DNA of 64,000 nucleotides, taken from positions 1 to 64,000 of the forward strand of contig NZ_JACJSM010000016.1 in the NCBI RefSeq assembly GCF_014698145.1, given 5' to 3'. Below, in pieces: positions 37,630-47,542 of this stretch. Source of the DNA: Oscillatoria sp. FACHB-1406. GTDB lineage: Bacteria > Cyanobacteriota > Cyanobacteriia > Cyanobacteriales > Spirulinaceae. The notes below the pieces were generated by a model. That model was not told the origin of the DNA, did not search any database, and saw only the letters and a program-made list of their open reading frames with translations. A program made the translations under genes and the position numbers. Each line of letters opens with the position of its first letter. The stretch's first letter is position 1.

Positions 37630-40143
37630 TTAATACGTTTCTTCCTCAAGGGTTGGCGAGGCAGCGTCTCGAGGCGGAAAAGATTGTTTGAGATGCCAAA
37701 CGCTCGATCCTGCTTCTTCGGGACGGTTGACGCGCACGGATATTCCTAACCCCGCTCCCGCAGAAGCCGCGATCGCACAAGTGACTAACAGCGCTCGCAT
37801 TGGGAATTTTGGCTTTAACAGAGTTGGGTTTGAGTTCGTGCGGCTCAGCCACCACAGTACCATTTTGGTGCTTTGCAGTTCTTTCCGCGTTAAGGCGTGT
37901 TTGCCATTACTAATCGAGGGGCTAGATGTTTCCAAAAGTTCGGGTAACTGCTGCGCGTTCGCTAGCGAAAAACTCGCTAAGTCTGGACTTTCAAATGGAG
38001 CGATGGGTTGTGCTTCAAGGGTTGTACGAGATTCAGCCAGATTGATGCGATCGCGGGTAATTTCTTCCGATTCTTCCGAGGGCGATATTTCCTCAATAAT
38101 CGGGACACTTGTTGATTCGCGAACTTCCACTGCTTCAAGAGGTTCAGCGAGATTGATGCGATCGCGGGCAATTTCTTCTTTTTCTGCCGTGTAGCGTCCG
38201 TCGGCGCGATGAAAGTCTTTAGTTTTGGGTTCGTCTGTCGCGATCGCATCCGGAATTTCTTCCCCAATTATCCAACTGACGATATCTTGACTTTCTGCAA
38301 CATCTGTGATTTCTTTCTCAATGCCGATCGCGGTTTCAGCAAGACTAACTTCTTGAAGCGAGCTTTTTTCTAACCTTTCTGTAGCCGAAACTTTCTCGGT
38401 AACTCGAAAATCCTCAGCAGGGTAGTTTTCAGAAGCCTCAACCGATATTTCTTCAATTCTTAGGCTGTTCTCAGCCGGATGAATCGCTTTAATTTCTAGT
38501 TCTTCATCGTTCTTTTCTACCCAAAGTTCTTCCAGACCTGATAAAGTGTTTGAGCGATCGCCGTTTTCAAGAAGAGCGAGTGATTCTTCTTCCACTGCTG
38601 CATTAGCTTCGGCTGGACTTACGGTTTGAAGCGGTGTTTGCTCTAACACCTCCGAAGGATAAACTTCTTCGAGCGCCGGAAAATCTGTTAAATTGTAGCT
38701 TTCATAAGCATCAGTCTGGTCTTCTACAATTGGATTACGAGCATCAGCGCGATGAAGGTCTTGGATTTTCGATTCTTTCTTATCACTCTCGATCGCGATT
38801 TCTTGCCAAACTGACAAGCTTTCTAGTTCGACGTTTTCAGCTAACTCAAGGGGTTTTTCTTCTGCTGTTACTCCCTGCTGTTGAAGCGCGGTTTCACCGA
38901 ATATTTCTGAGGGTAAAACTTCTTCAACGAGCGCTAACTCTACTAAATCGCTCGCTCCAGTAGGCGCGATTGATTCTTCAATCAAGGCTGGTTCGTCTTG
39001 ACTCTTTTGAATCTCAGGGAAAGATTCTTTGACAAATTCCCGATCGTTGTTGACGCTTGCACAGTCTTGCCGTTCTGATTTTTGTTCTAACTCCCTTTCT
39101 ACCAAAAATTCTTGTCGAACTTTTAAGCTTTCGAGTTCGAGACTTTCACCTAGATCGAGGGTTTGTTCTTCCGCTGTAGCTCGGACTTCTTCAGTCGAAT
39201 TAACTTCCTGAAGACGGGTTTCTTCTAAACCTTCTGAGAAAGGAAGTTCGTTAATAATTGACGGCGTTACGAAGTTATTATTTTCAACGGGATTGATGGA
39301 CTCTGCTGCTAAATTTTCGCTCGTCCCCTCGAGCAAGGATTGCCAAGCTTGAACGCTTTGGGGGCGTTGCTGCGGATCGATACTTAAACCTTGCAAAATT
39401 GCCGTTTTTATGGATTCTGGGAGATCGGAAGGGAAATGTTGCCAGCGATCGCGTTCAATGATATCGAGTAGGGGCGCGGGGGGCGGCGGATTGCCGTTTA
39501 GTAGCGTATAGAGGGTTGCCGAAAGGGCATAAATATCGGTAGCGGGAGTGCAGAAGGCTTTGGGTTGATGTTGTTCGGGGGCTGCGTAACCGGGCGAAAG
39601 GAGATTGGCGCGCGTTTGCTTGATAGCGGGAGTTAATTCTGCTGTCAATCCGAACTCAACAACGACGACTTCATCTTTATCGTGGCGTTGAATAATATTG
39701 CTGGGGCTGAGATCGAGGTGTAGGAGTCCGGCGTTATGCAGTGTTGCGATCGCGCCTGCAATTTGCTCGATATAACGCAGGGCGAGATTGAGGGGAAATG
39801 CTCCCTTCGTTTCTAAAATATCAGCTAGACTGCGCCCCGCGATCGCTTCGTAAACCACATAAGGTTGTCCGTCTTCCTCAAAACAATCGATAACGCTGGC
39901 TAAGTGCGGGTGTTGGCAGTCACAGAGGCGATGGGCAAGCTTTGAGAAACGTCGTTTGAACCGCCAGAAGTCGGGAAGTTCGCGGAGGTGGGACGCAAGG
40001 GTTTTCACGATCGCACCCTGGGAATCCGTCGCAATTGTTTGATTTTCACCAATCGCGATCGTAGCTTTTTTTGTTTGAGAGAAAGTTCCCCGTCCGATAG
40101 TTGTGGGTTCGAGGATGTAGCGATAATCTTGTTCGAGCATCAT
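37630..40143 (-). CDS. Divergent Ser/Thr protein kinase with long acidic linker and C-terminal membrane anchor
   Basis: 837 residues. The kinase domain (about 8-272) has Lys47 in AIVKTL, HLDLSPSN at 142-149 in place of HRDLKPxN (catalytic Asp144 and Asn149 kept), EFG at 163-165 in place of DFG, and GYAAPE for the activation-segment APE. A linker of about 500 residues is extremely acidic and holds repeated units such as ITRDRINLAE / IARDRINLAE and ETxLQ-EV blocks. One membrane helix (about 783-803) precedes a 34-residue tail. The changed metal-binding Asp makes weak activity or a pseudokinase role possible. The long linker would place the catalytic domain far from the membrane. Confidence 0.88.
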   Translation of the reverse strand: MMLEQDYRYILEPTTIGRGTFSQTKKATIAIGENQTIATDSQGAIVKTLASHLRELPDFWRFKRRFSKLAHRLCDCQHPHLASVIDCFEEDGQPYVVYEAIAGRSLADILETKGAFPLNLALRYIEQIAGAIATLHNAGLLHLDLSPSNIIQRHDKDEVVVVEFGLTAELTPAIKQTRANLLSPGYAAPEQHQPKAFCTPATDIYALSATLYTLLNGNPPPPAPLLDIIERDRWQHFPSDLPESIKTAILQGLSIDPQQRPQSVQAWQSLLEGTSENLAAESINPVENNNFVTPSIINELPFSEGLEETRLQEVNSTEEVRATAEEQTLDLGESLELESLKVRQEFLVERELEQKSERQDCASVNNDREFVKESFPEIQKSQDEPALIEESIAPTGASDLVELALVEEVLPSEIFGETALQQQGVTAEEKPLELAENVELESLSVWQEIAIESDKKESKIQDLHRADARNPIVEDQTDAYESYNLTDFPALEEVYPSEVLEQTPLQTVSPAEANAAVEEESLALLENGDRSNTLSGLEELWVEKNDEELEIKAIHPAENSLRIEEISVEASENYPAEDFRVTEKVSATERLEKSSLQEVSLAETAIGIEKEITDVAESQDIVSWIIGEEIPDAIATDEPKTKDFHRADGRYTAEKEEIARDRINLAEPLEAVEVRESTSVPIIEEISPSEESEEITRDRINLAESRTTLEAQPIAPFESPDLASFSLANAQQLPELLETSSPSISNGKHALTRKELQSTKMVLWWLSRTNSNPTLLKPKFPMRALLVTCAIAASAGAGLGISVRVNRPEEAGSSVWHLKQSFPPRDAASPTLEEETY

Positions 40144-40267
40144 AAATCGAGCGAGTTGTTAGGATTTTGAGTTCGAGCGTTACTTGCTAACATCGTGCTG
40201 CCGTGCGTACCGCGATCGAACGTTACCAATATCAAGCCAGCGAAGGTCTAATCGGGATAAACAGGGG

Positions 40268-40400
40268 GAATTCGTAATTCGTAATTTGTAATTCGTAATT
40301 CGTAGTTCGTAATTCGTAATTCGTAATTCGTAACTCACCATTCATAACTTATCCCCCATTCAGCCCTCATAACTCACCATTCATAACTTATCCCCCATTC
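40268..40400. repeat. Heptamer STRR array and a 39-base direct repeat
   Basis: 40268-40333 holds about nine GTAATTC-type heptamers with a few variants (GTAATTT, GTAGTTC). It is followed by two direct copies of ACTCACCATTCATAACTTAT plus CCCCCATTCA, offset by 39 bases (about 40332-40361 and 40371-40400). It separates the kinase gene from the DUF2301 gene. Confidence 0.8.
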
Positions 40401-40401
40401 A

Positions 40402-41052
40402 TCATTTAGCTTTCATCTTCAAGTATTCAAACACCGACTTATCGCCAATATCCGGCGGAATCGGCTGTATGACTTTTCGCAGGGCAAAGACAAGAAACAG
40501 AATACTCCAAGCTGCGAGCAATCCCTGTTCGACTCCCACAGAAAAAACTCCTGCCCAATGTCCTAATAATAGTAACGGCACTAAAGGCGTTAAAAACTTT
40601 GTCTCGAAACGGTTGAAACAAAACGCTTCCTTAAAGAAAATTCCCGTCAGTGCAGCAAAGCTAAAGCCAATTCCCAACAGAGTAACGGGGTAATGATAAA
40701 CCGTCCAAGCGAGCGATTCGGGACGCTGTAGCGCAATGAAGATCGCAGCGAAAGCGCCTACAAGGAGAAAGGCTTGCAGGAGACGATGCAGGGCAGCTAA
40801 ATAGATATGAATGGTTAGCAAACTGAGGGCTAAGCCCGCACAAAAGAGCCAAAATAGGGGCGTGAGGAGTGCAAGCTGGTTTGCGGAGGGGTGGGCGAGA
40901 AGAACCCAAGCACTGCCTGCTGCAAAACTCAGTGCGGCGACGCACAAGCCAGTACGATAGAGTAGAACGCCACGGCGATCGCTCGGAGTAATCGTAAACT
41001 CGCCAAATTGACCCTGATAGACTTCAGACTCGGTTGGGGATACAGTAACCAT
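40402..41052 (-). CDS. DUF2301 family membrane protein
   Basis: 216 residues from ATG 41052. After a soluble start (TESEVYQGQFGEFTITPSDRRGVLLYRTGLCV) there are about six membrane helices. This is a cyanobacterial/plastid family of unknown function. A longer frame to 41112 adds 20 residues (MGRYGTIESDRRLSCEFVCV) that do not fit the family, and the ATG at 41052 matches the usual N terminus MVTVSPTE. The gene diverges from era, whose ATG is 63 bases away, so the two share a promoter region. Confidence 0.85.
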   Translation of the reverse strand: MVTVSPTESEVYQGQFGEFTITPSDRRGVLLYRTGLCVAALSFAAGSAWVLLAHPSANQLALLTPLFWLFCAGLALSLLTIHIYLAALHRLLQAFLLVGAFAAIFIALQRPESLAWTVYHYPVTLLGIGFSFAALTGIFFKEAFCFNRFETKFLTPLVPLLLLGHWAGVFSVGVEQGLLAAWSILFLVFALRKVIQPIPPDIGDKSVFEYLKMKAK

Positions 41053-41115
41053 AACGCAGACGAATTCGCAACTTAACCTTCTGTCGCTCTCAATTGTGCC
41101 ATATCTACCCAACTG

Positions 41116-42045
41116 ATGCTTGATGACTCTTTAATCGTTCCCGTCGCGCCGGTCGGCTTTAAATCCGGTTTTGTCGGCTTAATCGGACGGCCGAACGTGG
41201 GTAAATCGACGTTAATGAACCGCGCGATCGGTCAAAAAATCGCGATTGTTTCGCCCGTAGCGCAGACAACTCGCAATCGCTTGCGCGGGATTCTAACCAC
41301 GGATGAAGCCCAAATTATTTTTGTCGATACTCCCGGCATTCACAAACCGCGTCACGAGTTGGGACGAATTTTAGTTCAAAACGCCCGCAATGCGATCGCT
41401 GCGGTGGATCTAGTGCTATTCGTTGTGGATGGTTCTGCGATCGCGGGGGGCGGCGATCGCTTCATTGCCGATCTACTGCAATCGACCGCTACGCCTGTTA
41501 TTCTGGGGATTAATAAGTGCGATTGTCAGCCCGACGACTCCGAAGCGATCGATCGCAGTTATCGCGACCTTCTCGATACACAAGATCGTCCTGCTGTCAA
41601 GTTTTCTGCCCTAACTGGGGAAGGGATCGATCGCTTGCAATCCCTACTGACAGAAAACCTCGAACCTGGGCCGTATTACTATCCGCCCGACTTAGTAACG
41701 GATTCACCGGAACGATTTATCATGGGCGAACTGATTAGAGAACAAATTCTCGCCTTCGCGCGCGAAGAGATTCCCCACTCCGTCGCCGTCAGTATCGAAA
41801 AAGTAGAAGAACAGCCCGAGATCGTCAAAGTTTATGCCACCATTGCCGTCGAACGAGATTCTCAAAAAGGAATCTTAATTGGCAAAGGGGGCAGTATGCT
41901 CAAAGCGATCGGCTCCGAGGCGCGCCAACAAATCCAAAAGTTGATTATGGGCAAAGTTTATCTAGAATTATTCGTAAAAGTCAGACCAAAATGGCGACAA
42001 TCGAGAATGCAACTGGCAGACTTAGGGTATCGAGTCGAGGATTAA
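41116..42045 (+). CDS. era: GTPase Era
   Basis: 309 residues. Era binds 16S rRNA near its 3' end and acts in 30S subunit maturation. G1 GRPNVGKSTLMNRAIGQ, G2 TTRNRLRGILT, G3 DTPGIHKP and G4 NKCD are visible. The C-terminal KH domain has GSMLKAIGSEARQQIQKL and LELFVKVRPKWR. A short N-terminal extension (LDDSLIVPVAPVGFKSGF) is usual for cyanobacterial Era. It is divergent from the DUF2301 gene, and the CheA hybrid gene follows on the same strand after about 170 bases. Confidence 0.96.
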   Translation: MLDDSLIVPVAPVGFKSGFVGLIGRPNVGKSTLMNRAIGQKIAIVSPVAQTTRNRLRGILTTDEAQIIFVDTPGIHKPRHELGRILVQNARNAIAAVDLVLFVVDGSAIAGGGDRFIADLLQSTATPVILGINKCDCQPDDSEAIDRSYRDLLDTQDRPAVKFSALTGEGIDRLQSLLTENLEPGPYYYPPDLVTDSPERFIMGELIREQILAFAREEIPHSVAVSIEKVEEQPEIVKVYATIAVERDSQKGILIGKGGSMLKAIGSEARQQIQKLIMGKVYLELFVKVRPKWRQSRMQLADLGYRVED

Positions 42046-42216
42046 AGATCCAGTAGCCTTTAATCTTCGACAGCATTTGAGGTTATCTTTAAACCAGAAG
42101 CGCTCGAGCGACGGCAGAGTAGCGAAATAGGTTTAGAGTGCGAACGCGATCGAAAAATCATCAGACGGTGCTGCACAATCGAAGCGCAGAGAGCGATTAG
42201 GGAGAGCAAGTGGCTT

Positions 42217-45200
42217 ATGCAAGTCGAACAACGCCAAAAAATCACGGGTTATTTCATTGAAGAGGCAAAAGAACACCTCGAAACAATTCAAGAGGGAATT
42301 GCCAACTTTCAAAGCACCCTCGACGACCCAGAAACAGCCAACGAAATCTACCGGGCAGCCCATTCGATTAAAGGCGGCGCGGCGATGCTGGAACTCGAAA
42401 GCATTCGTCGCAGCGCTCATCGTCTCGAAGACTTCTTCAAACGGCTCAAAGAAAAGCCCGTCAAAGTCGATACGCGCTTGCAATCGCTTTGCACGCAGAT
42501 ATTCAATGCGCTCCAAACCTTGGTTGGCGAACTCGAACGCCATCTCGCTGTCCCCGCTGGAGTTTCAGAGCGAGTTATGGCTGAAATCGAACCCATATTC
42601 GAGCAAACGCAGTATCATATTGACTCGCTCTTGAACCCGAAAATCGCCGTTACCGCAGGTAACATGACCCAAGAGAACGGCTCGACTGTAGCATCGGTAG
42701 CGATCGCGTCGTCGGTTCAAAGCGACTTCCCTATTGCCCCCTCTCATTCAAGCCGAAAACTGAGTTCCACCCCAGAAGTGGGTGAAGCGGAACTGAGTAC
42801 CTTAGCCGACCTGTTTGCAACCTCCGACTTAGAGGACAATCTGGATGAGGATAACGTTACGCTCATCCAGTTCGGGGAAGGCAATGGCAGAAAGAACGAA
42901 AACTTCAACGATGTCCTCGGGCAACTCGACGATTTTGAAGATTTCGATGGCGCTCAAATTCCCGAAGTTTCGGAAGACATCACCGATATATCCGGCTTTC
43001 TCGACCAATTGGGCGCGACAAATGTTAGCGCTGCCAACGCTAAGCTGTCTTCGGTGTCTGAATCCGTCGAGGACGATAACGATTTCGACTTTCTGGGCGA
43101 CTTAGCCAGTGCGACTTCCTCTCAAGATTTGACGATTGATTCCTCCTTAGATGACTTATTCGGCCCGGATGTACTGCTCGATGAAGAGCCAATCGAAAAA
43201 ATTGCAGCCGTACTGCCCTCCGAGGAGCGCGAAGATAAAGCAGCCGTTCCCGAGCCGGAATTCAGTCTCGACACGATGCTACAGGAGCTAGGCGCAGCAC
43301 CGGGATCGATTGAAAGCAGCGAACCTTCTATTAGTCGCTTCAAAGAAGAAATAGAAACAGCGGATGCTCAGTTCGATACGCTGGATACGGATTTTTCCCT
43401 GGATACCCTCTTCCAAGGAGAAGCAGATATCGATCTTTCTCTAGATAATATCTTTGACGCAGAACAGAGCCAAGATTTATCCCTCGATACTTTATTGCAA
43501 GAACAGATCGAAGATTTATCCCTCGATACAGTCTTTCAAGAGGACAGCCAAGATTTATCCCTCGATACTTTATTGCAAGATTTGGGTTCGCCCAGCAGCG
43601 AATCCAGTCAAGAGCTTTCAGCAACGTTCTCTCAAGATTTGGCGAGGAGAGCAGCGAGCGAAGAAGCCTTGGAATTAGATCGGAGTTTGGATGCTAGCTT
43701 GGATGAGTTGTTAGCAGAAAGCTCGCGTTATTACGGGGAGCCTTTTGAAGTCGCGCCGGAAAGCTCGCCCTCGGAAATACCTCTCGACGACTTGCTTGAA
43801 GCAGCCGTCGAACCGGAACTTGCAGTCGAACGGGATCCCTTAAGCGATTTGTTTGATTCAGTCGCGCCGCCCGCCGCCGTTGAAGAAAAGCCGCTCGAAG
43901 AATCCTTCGAGGACTCGAGGCTCGGAACAATCTCACAAGATGCGCCTCCAAAGCGTTCGCCAATTGCACCGGTAGAAGTAGACTCTCGCGCTCCGGAACT
44001 CCATCGTTCCGAACCTGCTGTCGATCGCGTCTCGCCCGTTGCAGCCCGTTCTGAGGCGGAGTTAGAGCAGCCAGAAGAGCAACCGGCAACCCTCACGCCG
44101 TTCTACTACGATGCGATCGAGGATCTCGAAGCTTTACTCGATACCGAACCCCCCACAGAGGATAACTCTATCCCCTTTGCCGAACTCGATCGCTTCCTGG
44201 AAACGAAACCCGAACTATCGCCACCGGAACCGGAACTCGAACTCGAACTCGGACTCGGACTTCCTGCAACGCCTGCGATGGAAGAAGATGAATTTAGCGA
44301 CCTAATCAAGCTGCTAGAGTTTGATGTCCCCGGAACCGGACAACCGACCAATCTCGACCGTCCTTCCCGTCCCCGTAGAGTTTCGACGGTGGTGGAACAG
44401 ACGCTCAAGGTTCCAGTCAAGCAGATGGACAATCTCAACAACCTAATGGGTGAGTTGGTTGTCAATCGCAATAGTTTAGAAGGCGATGGCGATAAATTAC
44501 GTCAAAGCCTCGATAGTTTGATGCACCAAGTGCAAAATTTGAGCGATGTCGCCGGTCGGATGCAAGATCTTTACGAGCGATCGCTCCTTGAAGATGCACT
44601 GCTCAAAAGCCGTCAAGAATATCGCGGCCATAACCCTGTCGATCGCAGTGCTGTTTATACCTCCAAATCGTCTACCAAATCGTCTACGAATGAAGAGAAA
44701 GACGGTTACAGCGCCCTTGAAATGGACAGCTTCAGCAAATTCCACGAACTCGCTCAAGAAACGATTGAATTAATCGTGCGAGTGCGAGAATCTGCTTCGG
44801 ATATCAACCTTTGGGTCGATGACATCGATCATGTCGCTCGCAGTCTGCGGCAAGTTACCTCGCAATTACAAGAAGGGCTGACCAAGGCGCGCATGGTTCC
44901 GTTCTCTCGCACGGCAGACCGATTGCCGCTCGCCGTGAAGAAAATTTGTCCGCAGTTGAGTAAAGAAGCGCAATTATACCTCGAGGGCAAAGAAACGCTG
45001 ATCGACAAGATGATCCTCGAGCATCTTTCGGATCCGCTCACCCATTTGGTTAATAATGCTCTAACTCACGGCATCGAATTACCAGACGAGCGCATATCGA
45101 GGGGCAAGCGTCCCGAAGGTCAGATCACGGTGCGCGCGCTGCAACAAGGCAACCAAACCGTCATTTCGGTCTCTGACGATGGTGCGGGAATCGATGCGGC

Positions 45201-47343
45201 GCGAGTCAAACAGAAAGCGTTGGAAAAACGCCTGATAACGCAGACGGAAGCCACGCGCATGACGGATTTAGATGTCTACGAACTCCTCTTCCATGCCGGT
45301 TTTAGTACCAAAGACCAAGCGGATAATTTTTCCGGTCGCGGCGTGGGGTTGGATGTCGTGCGTACCAGTATTGCGGAAATTCGCGGCAGCGTTAATATTG
45401 ACTCGGAATTGGGCAAGGGAACGACGTTTACGATTCGCTTGCCGCTGACGTTGAGCATCTCTAAGGCGCTGTGCTGCGTGAGCGCTAGCACGCCGTTAGC
45501 GTTCCCGATGGATGGGGTGGAAGATATGTTCGATCTGCCCCTGACGCAAATTCACGCGACTTCGGATGGGTATCAGTACATTCAGTGGCGCGATATTCGG
45601 CTGCATTTCTGTATGCTTTCAGAATTGTTGACTTACCATCGCAAACTCGGTCGCAGCAATTTGTATGTTTCTGGGCGCGAGGACAATATGGTTTCGGTGG
45701 TGGTGTTGCGCAGCGCGACCAGTTTCCTGGCGATTGGGGTCGAGCAATTGCTCGGCGATCGCGAAATTGTCATCAAACAGATTATCGGGCCGGTGCCGAA
45801 ACCGGCGGGAATTGCGGGCGCGACGGTGCAGGGAGATGGCAGAATTATGGCGATCGCGGATGTTTTGGAGTTAATCCAAATTGCCGAAGGTCGGATGCGC
45901 CGGGAAGCCAGAACGCTGTGGCAAGACCCAGCAAGCGAGATGAACGCGCAAGCCGAGCGTTCTCAGCCGATGGTATTGATCGTAGACGATTCGATTACGG
46001 TGCGATCGCTGCTGTCGATGACGTTTGAAAAAGCGGGTTATCAAGTCGAACAAGCGCGGGATGGTCAGGATGCTTGGGAGAAGTTGCGTAGCGGTTTGCC
46101 CTGCGATATCGTCTTCTGCGATATCGAAATGCCCCGCTTGGATGGGTTGGAGTTGCTCGGACGCTTGCAGAAGGACGAACAATTGCGATTGCTGCCTGTG
46201 GCGATGCTTACTTCTCGCGGTGCGGAACGGCATCGGCGCGTCGCAGCAGATTTAGGCGCTAGCGGTTACTTCACTAAACCCTATCTCGAGGAAGTGCTGC
46301 TTGATGCGGCAGAACGCATGGTGGAAGGAGAAGTTTTACTGCCAGGAAGCACTCGCAAGCCCGGTAAGAAGCGCTTTGAGGAAAGCCAAACCCATCACCC
46401 TACTCTGCAACCCCCACAGGTTGCGCCGCCAGTACACACTTCACCGAAGGTATTGATTGTCGATGATTCGGTGACGGTGCGATCGCTCCTTGCCATGACT
46501 TTTGAAGGCGCGGGCTATGAAGTCGCCCAAGCTCGAGACGGTCAAGATGCGTGGAATCAACTGAACGCCGGTTTAAACCCCGATGTTGCTTTCCTTGATA
46601 TTGAAATGCCGCGCATGGATGGAATGCAACTCTTAGAACGGCTTCAAGATGACGAAAACCTTAAAACAATTCCCGTGGCAATGATTACCTCGCGAGGCGC
46701 GCAGAAAATGAAGCAGCGAGCCGCAGAACGAGGAGCGTGCGGCTACTTCACGAAGCCCTACGTCGAGCAGGAGTTACTTGAAGCCGCCAAACGCCTGCGC
46801 AATGGCGAAGTTTTGTTACCGGGCAGCACGCGCCAACCCCAAGTTGCACCCGCACAAAGCCAAGGGAATTTCAGCGGAATCGAAGCTACGCTCCCATCCG
46901 TTGAAGTTGCGCCCGCTCTGGTTCCGATTTGGGGCAGTCAGCCCGTCCAGCATAGCATCCTGATTGTCGATGATTCGATTACGGTGCGATCGCTCCTCGC
47001 CGCAACCTTTGAAGGCGCGGGCTACTTAGTCGCCCAAGCGCGAGATGGTCAAGATGCTTTAAATCAACTCCAAGCCGGTTTGAAAGCCGATTTACTCTTC
47101 CTCGATATTGAAATGCCCCGCATGGATGGGATTACTTTACTGTCTAACTTGCAAGCCGACGAGAATCTAAAAGGAATTCCCGTGGCAATGCTTACCTCTC
47201 GGGGGGCGAAGAAAATGAAACAACGAGCGGCAGCAGAGGGGGCAAAGGGATATTTTGTCAAGCCTTATGTCGATGAAGTATTACTAGAGGCGGCTCGGAA
47301 GTTGATTAATGGAGAAGTTCTATTGAAAAGCGAGGGTGAATGA
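42217..47343 (+). CDS. CheA-type hybrid histidine kinase with Hpt, CheW and three receiver domains
   Basis: 1708 residues. Hpt/P1 is at about 1-110 with His49 in AAHSIKGGAAM. An acidic linker (about 170-700) contains repeated DLSLDTLLQ units. The dimerisation domain is at about 720-930, followed by the ATPase (about 935-1090; THLVNNALTHGIELPDE, DDGAGID, FSGRGVGLDVV) and a CheW-like domain (about 1095-1235). Three receiver domains (about 1250-1370, 1410-1530, 1579-1700) each have VDDS, xDIEMPRxDG and TSRGA, so all three phosphorylation Asp are kept. In cyanobacteria such proteins control type IV pilus motility or phototaxis, but no CheY, CheW or receptor gene is adjacent. The near-identical receiver domains point to recent tandem duplication. 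Confidence 0.93.
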   Translation: MQVEQRQKITGYFIEEAKEHLETIQEGIANFQSTLDDPETANEIYRAAHSIKGGAAMLELESIRRSAHRLEDFFKRLKEKPVKVDTRLQSLCTQIFNALQTLVGELERHLAVPAGVSERVMAEIEPIFEQTQYHIDSLLNPKIAVTAGNMTQENGSTVASVAIASSVQSDFPIAPSHSSRKLSSTPEVGEAELSTLADLFATSDLEDNLDEDNVTLIQFGEGNGRKNENFNDVLGQLDDFEDFDGAQIPEVSEDITDISGFLDQLGATNVSAANAKLSSVSESVEDDNDFDFLGDLASATSSQDLTIDSSLDDLFGPDVLLDEEPIEKIAAVLPSEEREDKAAVPEPEFSLDTMLQELGAAPGSIESSEPSISRFKEEIETADAQFDTLDTDFSLDTLFQGEADIDLSLDNIFDAEQSQDLSLDTLLQEQIEDLSLDTVFQEDSQDLSLDTLLQDLGSPSSESSQELSATFSQDLARRAASEEALELDRSLDASLDELLAESSRYYGEPFEVAPESSPSEIPLDDLLEAAVEPELAVERDPLSDLFDSVAPPAAVEEKPLEESFEDSRLGTISQDAPPKRSPIAPVEVDSRAPELHRSEPAVDRVSPVAARSEAELEQPEEQPATLTPFYYDAIEDLEALLDTEPPTEDNSIPFAELDRFLETKPELSPPEPELELELGLGLPATPAMEEDEFSDLIKLLEFDVPGTGQPTNLDRPSRPRRVSTVVEQTLKVPVKQMDNLNNLMGELVVNRNSLEGDGDKLRQSLDSLMHQVQNLSDVAGRMQDLYERSLLEDALLKSRQEYRGHNPVDRSAVYTSKSSTKSSTNEEKDGYSALEMDSFSKFHELAQETIELIVRVRESASDINLWVDDIDHVARSLRQVTSQLQEGLTKARMVPFSRTADRLPLAVKKICPQLSKEAQLYLEGKETLIDKMILEHLSDPLTHLVNNALTHGIELPDERISRGKRPEGQITVRALQQGNQTVISVSDDGAGIDAARVKQKALEKRLITQTEATRMTDLDVYELLFHAGFSTKDQADNFSGRGVGLDVVRTSIAEIRGSVNIDSELGKGTTFTIRLPLTLSISKALCCVSASTPLAFPMDGVEDMFDLPLTQIHATSDGYQYIQWRDIRLHFCMLSELLTYHRKLGRSNLYVSGREDNMVSVVVLRSATSFLAIGVEQLLGDREIVIKQIIGPVPKPAGIAGATVQGDGRIMAIADVLELIQIAEGRMRREARTLWQDPASEMNAQAERSQPMVLIVDDSITVRSLLSMTFEKAGYQVEQARDGQDAWEKLRSGLPCDIVFCDIEMPRLDGLELLGRLQKDEQLRLLPVAMLTSRGAERHRRVAADLGASGYFTKPYLEEVLLDAAERMVEGEVLLPGSTRKPGKKRFEESQTHHPTLQPPQVAPPVHTSPKVLIVDDSVTVRSLLAMTFEGAGYEVAQARDGQDAWNQLNAGLNPDVAFLDIEMPRMDGMQLLERLQDDENLKTIPVAMITSRGAQKMKQRAAERGACGYFTKPYVEQELLEAAKRLRNGEVLLPGSTRQPQVAPAQSQGNFSGIEATLPSVEVAPALVPIWGSQPVQHSILIVDDSITVRSLLAATFEGAGYLVAQARDGQDALNQLQAGLKADLLFLDIEMPRMDGITLLSNLQADENLKGIPVAMLTSRGAKKMKQRAAAEGAKGYFVKPYVDEVLLEAARKLINGEVLLKSEGE

Positions 47344-47397
47344 TTTAAGAGCGCGGGAGCGCTAAGCTGTTCGGCATTTAAATGGTGATTTGGGTCT

Positions 47398-47438
47398 GAC
47401 GGGGAGACGGGGAGACGGGGAGACGGGGAGACGGGGGG
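47398..47438. repeat. Octamer tandem repeat (GACGGGGA)n
   Basis: Five units of GACGGGGA shortly after the CheA hybrid gene, of the same type as 26527-26602. Between here and 47540 nothing further is recognised. Confidence 0.85.
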
Positions 47439-47542
47439 ATCGAGGATACCCAATTTAGATGCGTCTTAGCTTACCCACTTTAACAAATGTCCTAACCGAG
47501 GTACGGGCGTTAATACCCTTCGCATAACCTACAGCAGCAGTT

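Noticed and set aside
40268-40400. Possible CRISPR array
   Set aside because: Units are contiguous heptamers without spacers, and the following 39-base repeat occurs only twice; this is STRR-type repetition.
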